The notes below the pieces were generated by a model. It ran no database searches. It was given only the letters and a program-made list of their open reading frames with translations, and had not been told where the DNA came from. From CAYPOY01 sp964412395 (GTDB taxonomy: Bacteria > Chloroflexota > Anaerolineae > B4-G1): a stretch of 24,104 bases of DNA. Below, piece by piece: positions 1 to 6,104 of this stretch. The stretch covers positions 1 to 24,104 of the forward strand of contig CAYPOY010000038.1 of assembly GCA_964412395.1 (NCBI GenBank). The letters are read 5' to 3'. A program made the translations under genes and the position numbers. The first letter of the stretch is position 1, and each line of letters opens with the position of its first letter.

Positions 1-51
1 GCCGTTGCCCATCGTGCCCGCACCGATAACAGCAATGTGCTCAATATTCAT
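1..51 (-). CDS. 3-hydroxyacyl-CoA (3-hydroxybutyryl-CoA) dehydrogenase, N-terminal 17 residues only
   Basis: Only the start of the gene lies in the window. Reading leftward from ATG at 51, the peptide MNIEHIAVIGAGTMGNG is visible. It has the Rossmann-fold NAD-binding signature GxGxMG found at the extreme N-terminus of 3-hydroxyacyl-CoA dehydrogenases of the Hbd/FadB type. A purine-rich AGAGGG lies about 7-12 bases upstream. The thiolase lies directly upstream on the same strand, which fits a beta-oxidation or butyrate-type CoA operon: thiolase condenses or cleaves acetoacetyl-CoA and the dehydrogenase interconverts acetoacetyl-CoA and 3-hydroxybutyryl-CoA. The family call rests on a short motif plus context; other GxGxMG oxidoreductases cannot be excluded from 17 residues. 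Confidence 0.7.
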   Translation of the reverse strand, partial: MNIEHIAVIGAGTMGNG

Positions 52-72
52 CCTTATCCCTCTTTCTTACGG

Positions 73-113
73 AACACGCAATACGTAACGCGCGGTCCGT
101 GTTGCGTGTTACG
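73..113. repeat. Seven-base repeat forming an imperfect inverted repeat between thiolase and dehydrogenase
   Basis: Positions 73-85 (AACACGCAATACG) and 98-110 (CGTGTTGCGTGTT) are complementary at 12 of 13 positions. The unit underlying both arms is the heptamer CGTGTTR. The array lies in the short gap between the thiolase stop and the downstream dehydrogenase, so it could form an mRNA hairpin between the two cistrons. No T-tract follows, so it is not a classical terminator. Confidence 0.5.
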
Positions 114-1305
114 TTTCTAGTTCAATCACCATCGCCACCGCCTCGCCGCCGCCCAGGCAGAGGGTGGCTAAGCCGTGCTTGAGGCCCTGCTGGCGCAGTG
201 CGTAGATAAGCGTGACCAGAACGCGCGCACCGGAGCAGCCGATGGGGTGACCGAGGGCGATGGCCCCACCGTTGACGTTGACCTTCTCCCAGTTTAGCCC
301 CAGTTCTCGGCCATCGGCCAGGCACTGGGCAGCGAAAGCCTCGTTCATCTCGATCAGGTCGTAGTCGTCCACGGCAGTGCCGGTCTTCTCCAGCACTTTG
401 CGCACGGCGAAGATGGGGGCGGTGAAGATCCTGATTGGCTCGACCGCCGCCTGGTCGTAGGCGACGACGCGGGCCAGCGGCTGGATACCCAGTTCCTCCG
501 CCCTGGAGCGGCTCATCACCACCGTCACGGCAGCCCCGTCGGTGATGCCGGGGGAGTTGCCGGCGGTGACGATGCCGTCGGGCTGGAAGGCGGGCCTGAG
601 ATGGGCCAATTTCTCCAGGCTGGTATCCCGCCGGGGCACCTCGTCGGTGTCGAAGAGCACTGGCGGCCCTTTCCGCTGGGGCACCTCCACGGGGACGATC
701 TCGTCCTTGAAATGGCCCTCGTCAATGGCAGCGATGGCCTTCATCTGGCTGTTATAGGCGTATTCGTCCAGTTCCTCCCGCGTCAGGTTGTATTCGCGGG
801 CGATCCACTCGGCGGAGTTGCCCATGTGGTGGTTCTCGAGGGCACACCACAGCCCATCGTAAACCATGGCGTCCACCAGCTTACCGTCGCCCAGCCGGTA
901 GCCGAAGCGGGCCTTGTGGAGCAGGTAGGGACCGTTGTTCATGCTCTCCATCCCGCCGGCGACGAAAGTGTCGCCATCGCCGACAGCGATCATTGCCGTG
1001 GCCAGCATCACTGTCTTGAGGCCGGAGCCACAGATCTTGTTGACGGTGGTGGCACCGACGGTGGGGGGGAGGCCGGCTTTGATAGCCGCCTGGCGGGCGG
1101 GGGCCTGTCCCTGCCCAGCCAGCACCACGTTACCCATCAGCACCTCGTCAATCGAGACGGGGTCAATCCCGGCCCGCTCAACGGCGGCGCGGATGGCAAC
1201 CGCCCCCAGGTCGGAGGCGGAGAGGGGCACCAGTGTGCCCTGGAACCGTCCGACGGGTGTACGGACGGCGGATACGATAACGGCTTCACGGTGATTGTTG
1301 GACAT
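109..1305 (-). CDS. Acetyl-CoA C-acetyltransferase (thiolase)
   Basis: 398 residues, the usual length of a cytosolic thiolase. It catalyses reversible condensation of two acetyl-CoA to acetoacetyl-CoA, or thiolysis of longer 3-ketoacyl-CoA. The nucleophilic cysteine is C92 in NKICGSGLK. NEAFA is at 321-325, and the C-terminal GHPIGCSGAR places H353 and the second catalytic cysteine C357. The GITDGAA segment near 254 matches the conserved substrate-binding region. ATG at 1305 is preceded by GAGGAG at a normal distance, which fixes the start. The partial 3-hydroxyacyl-CoA dehydrogenase lies immediately downstream on the same strand, supporting an operon for acyl-CoA turnover. Whether the physiological direction is degradation or synthesis cannot be read from the sequence. 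Confidence 0.93.
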   Translation of the reverse strand: MSNNHREAVIVSAVRTPVGRFQGTLVPLSASDLGAVAIRAAVERAGIDPVSIDEVLMGNVVLAGQGQAPARQAAIKAGLPPTVGATTVNKICGSGLKTVMLATAMIAVGDGDTFVAGGMESMNNGPYLLHKARFGYRLGDGKLVDAMVYDGLWCALENHHMGNSAEWIAREYNLTREELDEYAYNSQMKAIAAIDEGHFKDEIVPVEVPQRKGPPVLFDTDEVPRRDTSLEKLAHLRPAFQPDGIVTAGNSPGITDGAAVTVVMSRSRAEELGIQPLARVVAYDQAAVEPIRIFTAPIFAVRKVLEKTGTAVDDYDLIEMNEAFAAQCLADGRELGLNWEKVNVNGGAIALGHPIGCSGARVLVTLIYALRQQGLKHGLATLCLGGGEAVAMVIELET

Positions 1306-1391
1306 AGTGTTTTCTCCTCGTTGTTAGTGAAACTAGCGGACTTCACTCAATCAACTGCCGCATCCGGTCTCGGTCTGCCCGGTTGCTCTCT

Positions 1392-1907
1392 CTACCTCGT
1401 CGCTTGCCTGTCTCCCTCGGAGCTCATCCGCTCAAACAGCGGCCGCAGTCGCTCGTAGGTCTGATCCAGCCATTCCGGGATGATCCGGGTCTGACCCGTG
1501 GTGGTCATATAGTTGGTGTCCCCGCCCCACCGGGGGACGATGTGGAGGTGAACGTGCCCGGCTACCCCGGCTCCCCCGGCCGTGCCGATGTTCACGCCGA
1601 TGTTGAATCCCTGTGGCGCATAGGCAGCCCGCAGCACCCGCAGGCTCAACTGTGTCAGCGCCATCAACTCCGCCAGTGCACCAGCGTCCAGGTCCTCCAA
1701 CGAGGGCATGTGGGCATAAGGGACGACCATCAGGTGCCCATTATTGTAGGGGAAGCGGTTGAGGATCACGTAGCAGAGTCGGCCTCGGTGGAGGATGTGT
1801 ACCTCCGCGTCGTCTGCCTGTGGCTTGACACAGAAGATGCATCCTTCGGCTACCTCTTCTTCGCCGCACAGGTAAGGCATACGCCAGGGTGTCCAGAGGT
1901 GGTCCAT
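1392..1907 (-). CDS. HIT-family (histidine triad) nucleotide hydrolase/phosphorylase-like protein
   Basis: 171 residues from ATG at 1907. The frame stays open 66 codons further upstream, but that extension is translated repeat DNA and the family normally starts near the MDHLWTPWRM segment. The histidine triad HVHLH is at 118-122, followed by IVPRW, and the NNGHLMVVP strand is at 55-63. C23-x-x-C26 near the N-terminus probably forms part of a zinc site, as in Ap4A phosphorylase-like or Fhit-like members. Family members hydrolyse or phosphorolyse dinucleoside polyphosphates or nucleotide adducts; the exact substrate is unknown. A good promoter (1917-1945) puts the predicted transcription start only a few bases before the ATG, so the mRNA may be nearly leaderless. 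Divergent from birA. Confidence 0.88.
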   Translation of the reverse strand: MDHLWTPWRMPYLCGEEEVAEGCIFCVKPQADDAEVHILHRGRLCYVILNRFPYNNGHLMVVPYAHMPSLEDLDAGALAELMALTQLSLRVLRAAYAPQGFNIGVNIGTAGGAGVAGHVHLHIVPRWGGDTNYMTTTGQTRIIPEWLDQTYERLRPLFERMSSEGDRQATR

Positions 1908-1916
1908 GGCCCCCTG

Positions 1917-1945
1917 ATTGTACACCAAATCGCCGCCGAAGGCAA
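1917..1945 (-). promoter_or_regulatory. Predicted sigma-70-type promoter for the HIT gene
   Basis: On the minus strand, -35 TTGCCT (1945-1940), a 17-base spacer and -10 TACAAT (1922-1917). The expected transcription start falls around 1909-1911, two to four bases before the ATG at 1907, so translation may start on an essentially leaderless transcript although an AGGGGG run is present in the DNA. Confidence 0.6.
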
Positions 1946-1950
1946 TCGCG

Positions 1951-1979
1951 TTGACAGGGGAGGGTGAGGAGAGTAAAAT
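1951..1979 (+). promoter_or_regulatory. Predicted strong sigma-70-type promoter for birA
   Basis: Perfect -35 TTGACA (1951-1956), a 17-base spacer and -10 TAAAAT (1974-1979). The expected start of transcription is near 1986, at the beginning of the heptamer array, so most of the array would be the birA 5' untranslated region. The ATG codons at 1978 and 1981 overlap or follow the -10 box and are unlikely to be translated. Confidence 0.65.
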
Positions 1980-1982
1980 GAT

Positions 1983-2059
1983 GGCGAGAGGCGAGGGGCA
2001 GGAAGCAGGATACAGGAGGCAAGATGCAAGAGGCAAGGGGCAGGAGGCAAGAGGCAAAT
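1983..2059 (+). repeat. Array of 11 degenerate heptamers (consensus GGCAAGA/GGCAGGA) at the birA start
   Basis: The stretch divides exactly into eleven 7-base units: GGCGAGA, GGCGAGG, GGCAGGA, AGCAGGA, TACAGGA, GGCAAGA, TGCAAGA, GGCAAGG, GGCAGGA, GGCAAGA, GGCAAAT. It is purine-rich on the coding strand. The junction of units 5 and 6 creates the Shine-Dalgarno AGGAGG (2014-2019), and unit 7 creates the ATG at 2024. The array therefore provides both the ribosome-binding site and roughly the first 12 codons of birA. Confidence 0.85.
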
Positions 2060-2869
2060 GAGTTGAGCCAGGAGCAGATCGAGGAAGCGTTGGGGCCAGT
2101 GACACTGTGGCGCAAGGTGGTCTATCTGCCCACTACGGGCTCGACGAACGACGTGGCGAAGGACCTGGCGGCACAGGGGGCGCCGGAGGGAACAGTGGTG
2201 GTGGCCGACGAGCAGACGGCTGGTCGGGGGCGAATGGGGCGGCACTGGTTGGCCCCTCCAGGCACCTGCCTCCTCTGTTCGATCCTCTTCCGCCCCGACC
2301 TACCACCCGCCCAGGCCCAGCGGCTGATGATGCTTTGTGCGCTCTCGACAGTTGACGCAGTTGAGCAGACGGCCGGGCTTCCAGTAGCCCTCAAGTGGCC
2401 CAACGACTTGATAATCGAATCACGAATCACGAATCACGAATCACGAAACTGGCGCAAGCTGGGGGGGATACTGACGGAGACGGGAATGAAAGGGGAGCGG
2501 GTGGAGTTCACCGTGGTCGGCATCGGTATCAACGTGAACGTGGCTCTGCGGGACTTGCCGAGTCTGGCCCCCAACGCCACCAGCATCCTGGCGGAGACCG
2601 GTCGGGAGGTGGATCGGGCGACGCTGCTGGCGGCGCTGCTGGCGGGAACGGAGGCCCGCTACGCACGGCTGCGGGCCGGCGAAAGCCCTCACGCCGAGTG
2701 GGCCGCTCGCCTGGCAACGTTGGGACAACCTGTGGAGGTGACCACCCCTGCAGGAACGCTCGCAGGTGCGGCTGAGGCAGTGGACGGAGATGGTGCGCTG
2801 CTTCTTCGCACCCTCGATGGCACGCTGCACAGACTCCTGGCAGGGGACGTAACGCTGGCTCGTCCATAA
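2024..2869 (+). CDS. birA: Biotin--[acetyl-CoA-carboxylase] ligase, single-domain (no HTH)
   Basis: 281 residues. It activates biotin to biotinyl-AMP and transfers it to the lysine of biotin carboxyl carrier proteins. Motifs are GSTNDVAKDLA (39-49), the adenylate-binding GRGRMGRHW (67-75), KWPND (124-128), KLGGILTE (145-152) and GIGINVN (166-172). A small C-terminal SH3-like domain follows. The N-terminal regulatory helix-turn-helix of E. coli BirA is absent, so this is a type I, non-repressor ligase. The loop between KWPND and KLGGIL carries about 11 extra residues (132-142) encoded by a CGAATCA heptamer array. Residues 1-12 are also repeat-encoded. ATG 2024 has AGGAGG four bases upstream; TTG at 2063 is an alternative in-frame start. 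The gene is convergent with the tRNA-Arg gene and nearly abuts it. Confidence 0.92.
   Translation: MQEARGRRQEANELSQEQIEEALGPVTLWRKVVYLPTTGSTNDVAKDLAAQGAPEGTVVVADEQTAGRGRMGRHWLAPPGTCLLCSILFRPDLPPAQAQRLMMLCALSTVDAVEQTAGLPVALKWPNDLIIESRITNHESRNWRKLGGILTETGMKGERVEFTVVGIGINVNVALRDLPSLAPNATSILAETGREVDRATLLAALLAGTEARYARLRAGESPHAEWAARLATLGQPVEVTTPAGTLAGAAEAVDGDGALLLRTLDGTLHRLLAGDVTLARP
2416..2447 (+). repeat. Four tandem CGAATCA heptamers inside birA
   Basis: CGAATCA is repeated four times without error (2416-2443), followed by CGAA. Because 7 is not a multiple of 3, three units encode one seven-residue peptide period (ESRITNH). The array sits in a loop between two conserved motifs of the ligase and keeps the reading frame open. 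Confidence 0.9.
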
Positions 2870-2874
2870 GTAAG

Positions 2875-2946
2875 TACCCCCGCCGCGATTCGAACGCGGG
2901 CCACCGGCTTCGGAGGCCGGTGCTCTATCCACTGAGCTACGGGGGC
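2875..2946 (-). tRNA. tRNA-Arg, anticodon CCG
   Basis: The minus strand folds as a standard cloverleaf of 72 bases. The acceptor stem is GCCCCCG/CGGGGGU (with a terminal G-U pair), the D-arm is GCTC...GAGC, and the anticodon stem CCGGC/GCCGG carries the loop CTCCGAA (anticodon CCG, reading CGG). The T-arm is CCGCG-TTCGAAT-CGCGG. The discriminator base is A and no CCA is encoded. A promoter with TATAAA lies just upstream. The 3' end is five bases from the convergent birA stop. Confidence 0.97.
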
Positions 2947-2956
2947 ACACATGCCT

Positions 2957-2985
2957 TTTATACCACATAAAGCCCTAAGACGCAA
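2957..2985 (-). promoter_or_regulatory. Predicted promoter for tRNA-Arg
   Basis: On the minus strand, -35 TTGCGT (2985-2980), a 17-base spacer and -10 TATAAA (2962-2957). The -35 box lies inside the last codons of pdxA. The expected start is a few bases before the tRNA 5' end at 2946. Confidence 0.55.
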
Positions 2986-3982
2986 ATCCGCGCTGTGAGG
3001 CCAGCCAAGCCGCCAGCCGGATCGCCTCCACCAGGCTCTCCTCGCTCGCCACCCCCTGCCAGGCGATGTCGAAGGCTGTGCCGTGGTCCACCGACGTGCG
3101 CACGATGGGCAGCCCCAACGTCACCGTCACACTGCACTTGAAGCCGTACGTCTTGATCGGGATATGCCCCTGGTCGTGGTACATCGCCACTACCGCGTCG
3201 AACTCGCCCCGGATAGCGCGGAAGAAGACCGAGTCGGCCGGGATCGGACCGCGGGCGTCTATTCCCTCCGCCTGCGCCGCCTCGACCGCTGGCCTGATAG
3301 CTTCGATCTCCTCCCGCCCCAGCAGTCCTTCATCGCCGCCGTGGGGGTTGAGCGCAGCAATAGCCAGCCGTGGGTGTGGAATGCCCATTTCTCGCAGTCC
3401 CGCGTCGGTCAGGTGGATTGTCTCCAGCACCTGCTTGCGTGTGATGTGCGCCGCCACCTCCCGCAACGGCACGTGGCGTGTGACGTGCACCACCCTCAGC
3501 CCAGGCGTCGCCAGCATTGTCGTCACCCGCTCCGCACCGGTGAGCGCCGCCAGCAATTCAGTGTGCCCGATGTAGGGGATGCCAGCGGCTTGCAGCGCCG
3601 CCTTGTTGATCGGCCCGGTGGCGATGCCATCTACCCGGCCTTCCAGTGCCAGCGCTACCGCTCTCTTCACATAGTCCACCGACGTTTGCCCGGCAGCCGC
3701 CGAGACCTCCCCGGGTTGCAGCGCGACGGGGTCCACGTTATGCAGGTTTAATACATCCGGCGCGGCGGGATCGAAGCAGGCCTCGGCCATCTCGGCGACA
3801 GAGTGGAGAGGCAGCGGGGCGGCCACCAACGCGACCGCTCGCGCCAGCACGCCCGCGTCCCCGACGACGAATGGACGGCAGCAATCCCACACTTCGTCCC
3901 GCGCCAGTGCTTTGGCCGTGACCTCCGGCCCCACACCGGCGGGGTCGCCCATCGTGATGGCGATGATCGGGCGCTTGCTCAC
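2975..3982 (-). CDS. pdxA: 4-hydroxythreonine-4-phosphate dehydrogenase (PdxA family)
   Basis: 335 residues, full length for the family. PdxA oxidises 4-phosphohydroxy-L-threonine with NAD in the deoxyxylulose-5-phosphate-dependent route to pyridoxal phosphate. Family features are the N-terminal ITMGDPAGVGPE, GHTELLA, AALNPHGGD and MYHDQGHIP, the last three contributing metal- and substrate-binding His and Asp residues. The start is GTG at 3982, sharing the four bases GTGA with the stop of the upstream acetyltransferase, so translation is probably coupled. The PdxA2 paralogue family (erythronate/threonate-4-phosphate dehydrogenases) has the same motifs. No four-carbon sugar acid kinase gene is next to it, so the B6 role is favoured but not proven. 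Confidence 0.88.
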   Translation of the reverse strand: MSKRPIIAITMGDPAGVGPEVTAKALARDEVWDCCRPFVVGDAGVLARAVALVAAPLPLHSVAEMAEACFDPAAPDVLNLHNVDPVALQPGEVSAAAGQTSVDYVKRAVALALEGRVDGIATGPINKAALQAAGIPYIGHTELLAALTGAERVTTMLATPGLRVVHVTRHVPLREVAAHITRKQVLETIHLTDAGLREMGIPHPRLAIAALNPHGGDEGLLGREEIEAIRPAVEAAQAEGIDARGPIPADSVFFRAIRGEFDAVVAMYHDQGHIPIKTYGFKCSVTVTLGLPIVRTSVDHGTAFDIAWQGVASEESLVEAIRLAAWLASQRGFAS

Positions 3983-4572
3983 AGCCGCAACTCCATCTGG
4001 ATCTCGTCCCGCACCGGGATGCCAGCGAAGCCTGGCTCAGCTCCGCCGTGGTGCTCCAGCAGCCTGCCCACGAGCACTCCCATGATCGTGAACCCTAGCC
4101 GCTGGTAGAGTCCCAGCGCGGGCAGGTCGTCGTTGGTCGTGGTGGCGATGATCCGCTTTGCGCCCTCGGCGCGGGCGACCTCGGTCACCGCTGCGATCAA
4201 CCCGCGTGCCGCGCCCCGACCCTGCCACCGCGGCAGGACGTTGAGTGTCACCAGGTTGACTGCGTCTCCTTCGCGGGCGTAACTGGCTACGCCGACGATC
4301 TCATCTCCATCGCAGGCTACGTAGGCCGGCAGCGCATCCACCTGGTAACTACGGCCAAAGCACTCGATCTCGACCTCGCCCCAGAAGTAGTCCGCGAGCT
4401 CAGCGATACGCGTTCGGTCGGCAGGTGTGGCGGGCCGGATGGTGAGTGGCGGCCGTGGTGCTCCTCCCCGTGGCCCGATCACCTCCAGCCGGGAGTGAAA
4501 TGGACACAAGTAGGCACCGCTCTCGCGGTCGCGATAGATAGCATTGGCATCACAGTAGGCACACGATCTCAT
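3979..4572 (-). CDS. GNAT-family N-acetyltransferase with N-terminal zinc-binding knuckle
   Basis: 197 residues. C4-x-x-C7 and C23-x-x-H26 form a short zinc-knuckle-like N-terminus. A linker leads to a GNAT domain starting near residue 43 (LTIRPATPADRTRIAEL), with the acetyl-CoA pyrophosphate-binding segment RWQGRGAARGLI (QGRGAA) and the C-terminal ALGLYQRLGF strand-loop. The protein should acetylate a small molecule or protein amine; the substrate is unknown. ATG 4572 has AAGGAG at ideal spacing, and a promoter with TATAAT lies about 30 bases upstream. It is the first gene of a two-gene unit with pdxA (four-base overlap). Confidence 0.85.
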   Translation of the reverse strand: MRSCAYCDANAIYRDRESGAYLCPFHSRLEVIGPRGGAPRPPLTIRPATPADRTRIAELADYFWGEVEIECFGRSYQVDALPAYVACDGDEIVGVASYAREGDAVNLVTLNVLPRWQGRGAARGLIAAVTEVARAEGAKRIIATTTNDDLPALGLYQRLGFTIMGVLVGRLLEHHGGAEPGFAGIPVRDEIQMELRL

Positions 4573-4601
4573 CTTTGCTCCTTATGGCGGATGGTGTTAC
4601 A

Positions 4602-4629
4602 ATTATATCCCGTCGTGACAGGATAGCAA
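4602..4629 (-). promoter_or_regulatory. Predicted promoter of the GNAT-pdxA operon
   Basis: On the minus strand, -35 TTGCTA (4629-4624), a 16-base spacer and a perfect -10 TATAAT (4607-4602). The predicted leader is about 20-25 bases long and contains AAGGAG before the ATG at 4572. Confidence 0.65.
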
Positions 4630-4695
4630 CTCCCGAGAGTCACTGGATCGGATAGACTCAGTGGACCTGGTTGACCAACAAGTGATGTGCCTGTG

Positions 4696-4848
4696 ACTCG
4701 ACTTTATCCATTTGTATTCGACCCCCATATCTGGGTTGAAATTGTAGCACGCACCTATATGCAGGGGGTCAATATTGCTAAAATGGCTCAAAATCGGCCA
4801 AAATCAGTGAAAATTGGCCCAAAAACGCCGAAATGGATAAAGTCGAGT
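4696..4848. mobile_element. MITE-like element: 153 bp with perfect 18-bp terminal inverted repeats
   Basis: ACTCGACTTTATCCATTT (4696-4713) is the exact reverse complement of AAATGGATAAAGTCGAGT (4831-4848). The 117-base interior is AT-richer than its surroundings and encodes no recognisable protein. The trinucleotide GTG flanks the element on both sides (4693-4695 and 4849-4851), which could be a 3-bp target duplication. The right-hand GTG is also the likely start codon of the next gene. The region 4573-4848 holds no other gene. Confidence 0.55.
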
Positions 4849-5742
4849 GTGAGCGACTATCCTCATACAATCTGGCGACTGCTCTGCTCGGCCCCGGCCG
4901 ACGGGGCGACCAATATGGCGGTGGACGAGGCAATCCTGCGCGTGGTCGCGGCGGGCCTGGCTCCACCCACGCTTCGTCTCTATGCCTGGGAGCCCGCGTG
5001 TCTCTCGCTGGGCCGGGCGCAGCCGCTGTCCGATGTGGAACTGCAGGCCCTGCGGGCTGGGGGCTTCGACCTGGTGCGTCGGCCCACCGGCGGCAGGGGT
5101 ATCCTCCACGTGGACGAGCTGACTTATAGCGTAGTCGCACCGCAGGAGGAGCCCCGCGTGGCTGGATCCATCGTGGAGAGTTACCGTCGCCTCAGCGCGG
5201 GGTTGGTGCGCGGGCTGGGGCGGCTGGGCATAGCGAATATCTCCGCTGCCCGGCGGACGGATCCCCTCCTCGCAAGGAGGGCTGGTGGGACTGCTCCTCC
5301 CCTGGTAGGGGGGGCCGGGGGTGATGCTCCCCCCCTCGTAGGGGGGGCTGGGGGGGGGCAAGGCCCGGTCTGCTTTGAGGTGCCCTCCGATTACGAGATC
5401 ACCGTCGGCGGGCGGAAACTGGTGGGTAGCGCCCAAATGCGTGCCAGAGGTACGGTACTTCAGCACGGCGCGCTGCCCCTATGTGGCGACATCACCCGCA
5501 TCTGCCCGCTGCTGACCTCCCGCCCCGATCCCGCTCGTGTGCGCGCCCGTGCCACGACCGTCGAGGAGGCCCTGGGCTGGCTGGTCACCTGGGACAAGGC
5601 AGCCGGTGCAGTGGCAGTGGGCTTCGCCGAGGCGTTGAACCTCCGCCTTGAGCCGGGCACATTGACCGACGAGGAGCGGGCCTGGGCAGAGAAGTTGCGG
5701 GCGGAGAAGTATGCCACGGAGAAGTGGACGCGCCGGGTTTGA
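4849..5742 (+). CDS. Lipoate-protein ligase A / octanoyltransferase (LipM-like) family protein
   Basis: 297 residues from GTG 4849, where homology to the family begins (TIWRLLCSAPADGATNMAVDEA). The frame is open further upstream, but that part translates the MITE-like repeat. The LplA/LipM fold signatures are RRPTGGRGILHVDELTYS (77-94) and GGRKLVGSAQMR, with the conserved lysine near residue 190. C175 in CFEVPSDYE aligns with the catalytic cysteine position I recall for LipM-type octanoyltransferases, so octanoyl transfer is as likely as lipoate ligation. The product attaches octanoyl or lipoyl groups to GcvH or E2 domains. Residues of roughly 137-172 are a Gly/Pro-rich insertion encoded by three tandem 33-base palindromic repeats just before the cysteine. 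The ribosome-binding site is weak. Confidence 0.8.
   Translation: MSDYPHTIWRLLCSAPADGATNMAVDEAILRVVAAGLAPPTLRLYAWEPACLSLGRAQPLSDVELQALRAGGFDLVRRPTGGRGILHVDELTYSVVAPQEEPRVAGSIVESYRRLSAGLVRGLGRLGIANISAARRTDPLLARRAGGTAPPLVGGAGGDAPPLVGGAGGGQGPVCFEVPSDYEITVGGRKLVGSAQMRARGTVLQHGALPLCGDITRICPLLTSRPDPARVRARATTVEEALGWLVTWDKAAGAVAVGFAEALNLRLEPGTLTDEERAWAEKLRAEKYATEKWTRRV
5259..5357 (+). repeat. Three tandem ~33-bp REP-like palindromic units inserted in the lipoate ligase gene
   Basis: Three imperfect copies of a CCCCTCC...GGAGGG / CCCCTGGTAGGGG-type palindrome followed by GGCTGGTGGG or GGCCGGGGGTGA occur head to tail (about 5259-5291, 5292-5324, 5325-5357). The last two copies encode the 11-residue repeat APPLVGGAGG plus one residue. 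Unit length 33 keeps the frame. The motif resembles the palindrome at 20468-20507. Confidence 0.75.
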
Positions 5743-5766
5743 CCCTGCTGCGGGGCGTGATACAAT
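5739..5766 (+). promoter_or_regulatory. Predicted promoter for the DUF503 gene
   Basis: -35 TTGACC (5739-5744), a 16-base spacer and -10 TACAAT (5761-5766). The -35 overlaps the TGA stop of the preceding gene. The leader to ATG 5787 is about 14 bases and contains AAGAGG. Confidence 0.6.
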
Positions 5767-5786
5767 GACACAACAAGAGGCTTGTC

Positions 5787-6071
5787 ATGGTCATCGGTAT
5801 TTGTAGCGTCGAACTACACCTCCCCGGCAACGGCTCGCTGAAAGGCAAGCGCAGTATCCTCAAGCCACTCCTGGCCCACCTGCGCCGTAAGTTCAACCTG
5901 GCCGCCGCTGAGGTGGATCGGAATGACGCCTGGCAGTCGGCTGAGGTGGCTTTCGCCACCGTCGCCAATGACCCCGGCCGCGTCCACACTGTCCTCGAAC
6001 GGGCCGTGCGCTGGATCGAGACTCACCACCCTGAAGTGCAGGTCGTGGATTGGGAGATTGAGATTCTGTGA
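5787..6071 (+). CDS. DUF503 family protein (YlxP-like)
   Basis: 94 residues, the normal size of the family. It begins with the characteristic VIGICSVELHLPGNGSLKGK and RSILKPLLAHLRRKFNLAAAE, and ends in VVDWEIEIL. Family members are small cytosolic proteins often encoded near translation or ribosome-maturation genes; no precise biochemical activity is established. AAGAGG precedes ATG 5787 and the gene has its own promoter. It is convergent with the methyltransferase gene 33 bases away, with a GC-rich imperfect hairpin (about 6082-6101) in the gap. Confidence 0.88.
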   Translation: MVIGICSVELHLPGNGSLKGKRSILKPLLAHLRRKFNLAAAEVDRNDAWQSAEVAFATVANDPGRVHTVLERAVRWIETHHPEVQVVDWEIEIL

Positions 6072-6104
6072 ACGTGAAACGTGAGCGCACTTTGCGTGCT
6101 CTGT

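Noticed and set aside
601..1458. Long open frame on the plus strand opposite the thiolase
   Set aside because: It is antisense to a gene with complete catalytic motifs, lacks recognisable domains and reflects GC-rich third-position bias.
1978..2061. ATG at 1978/1981 with upstream GAGGAG as the birA start
   Set aside because: The ATG overlaps the TAAAAT promoter box, lies before the predicted transcript start and is out of frame with birA in this sequence (ends at TGA 2059-2061).
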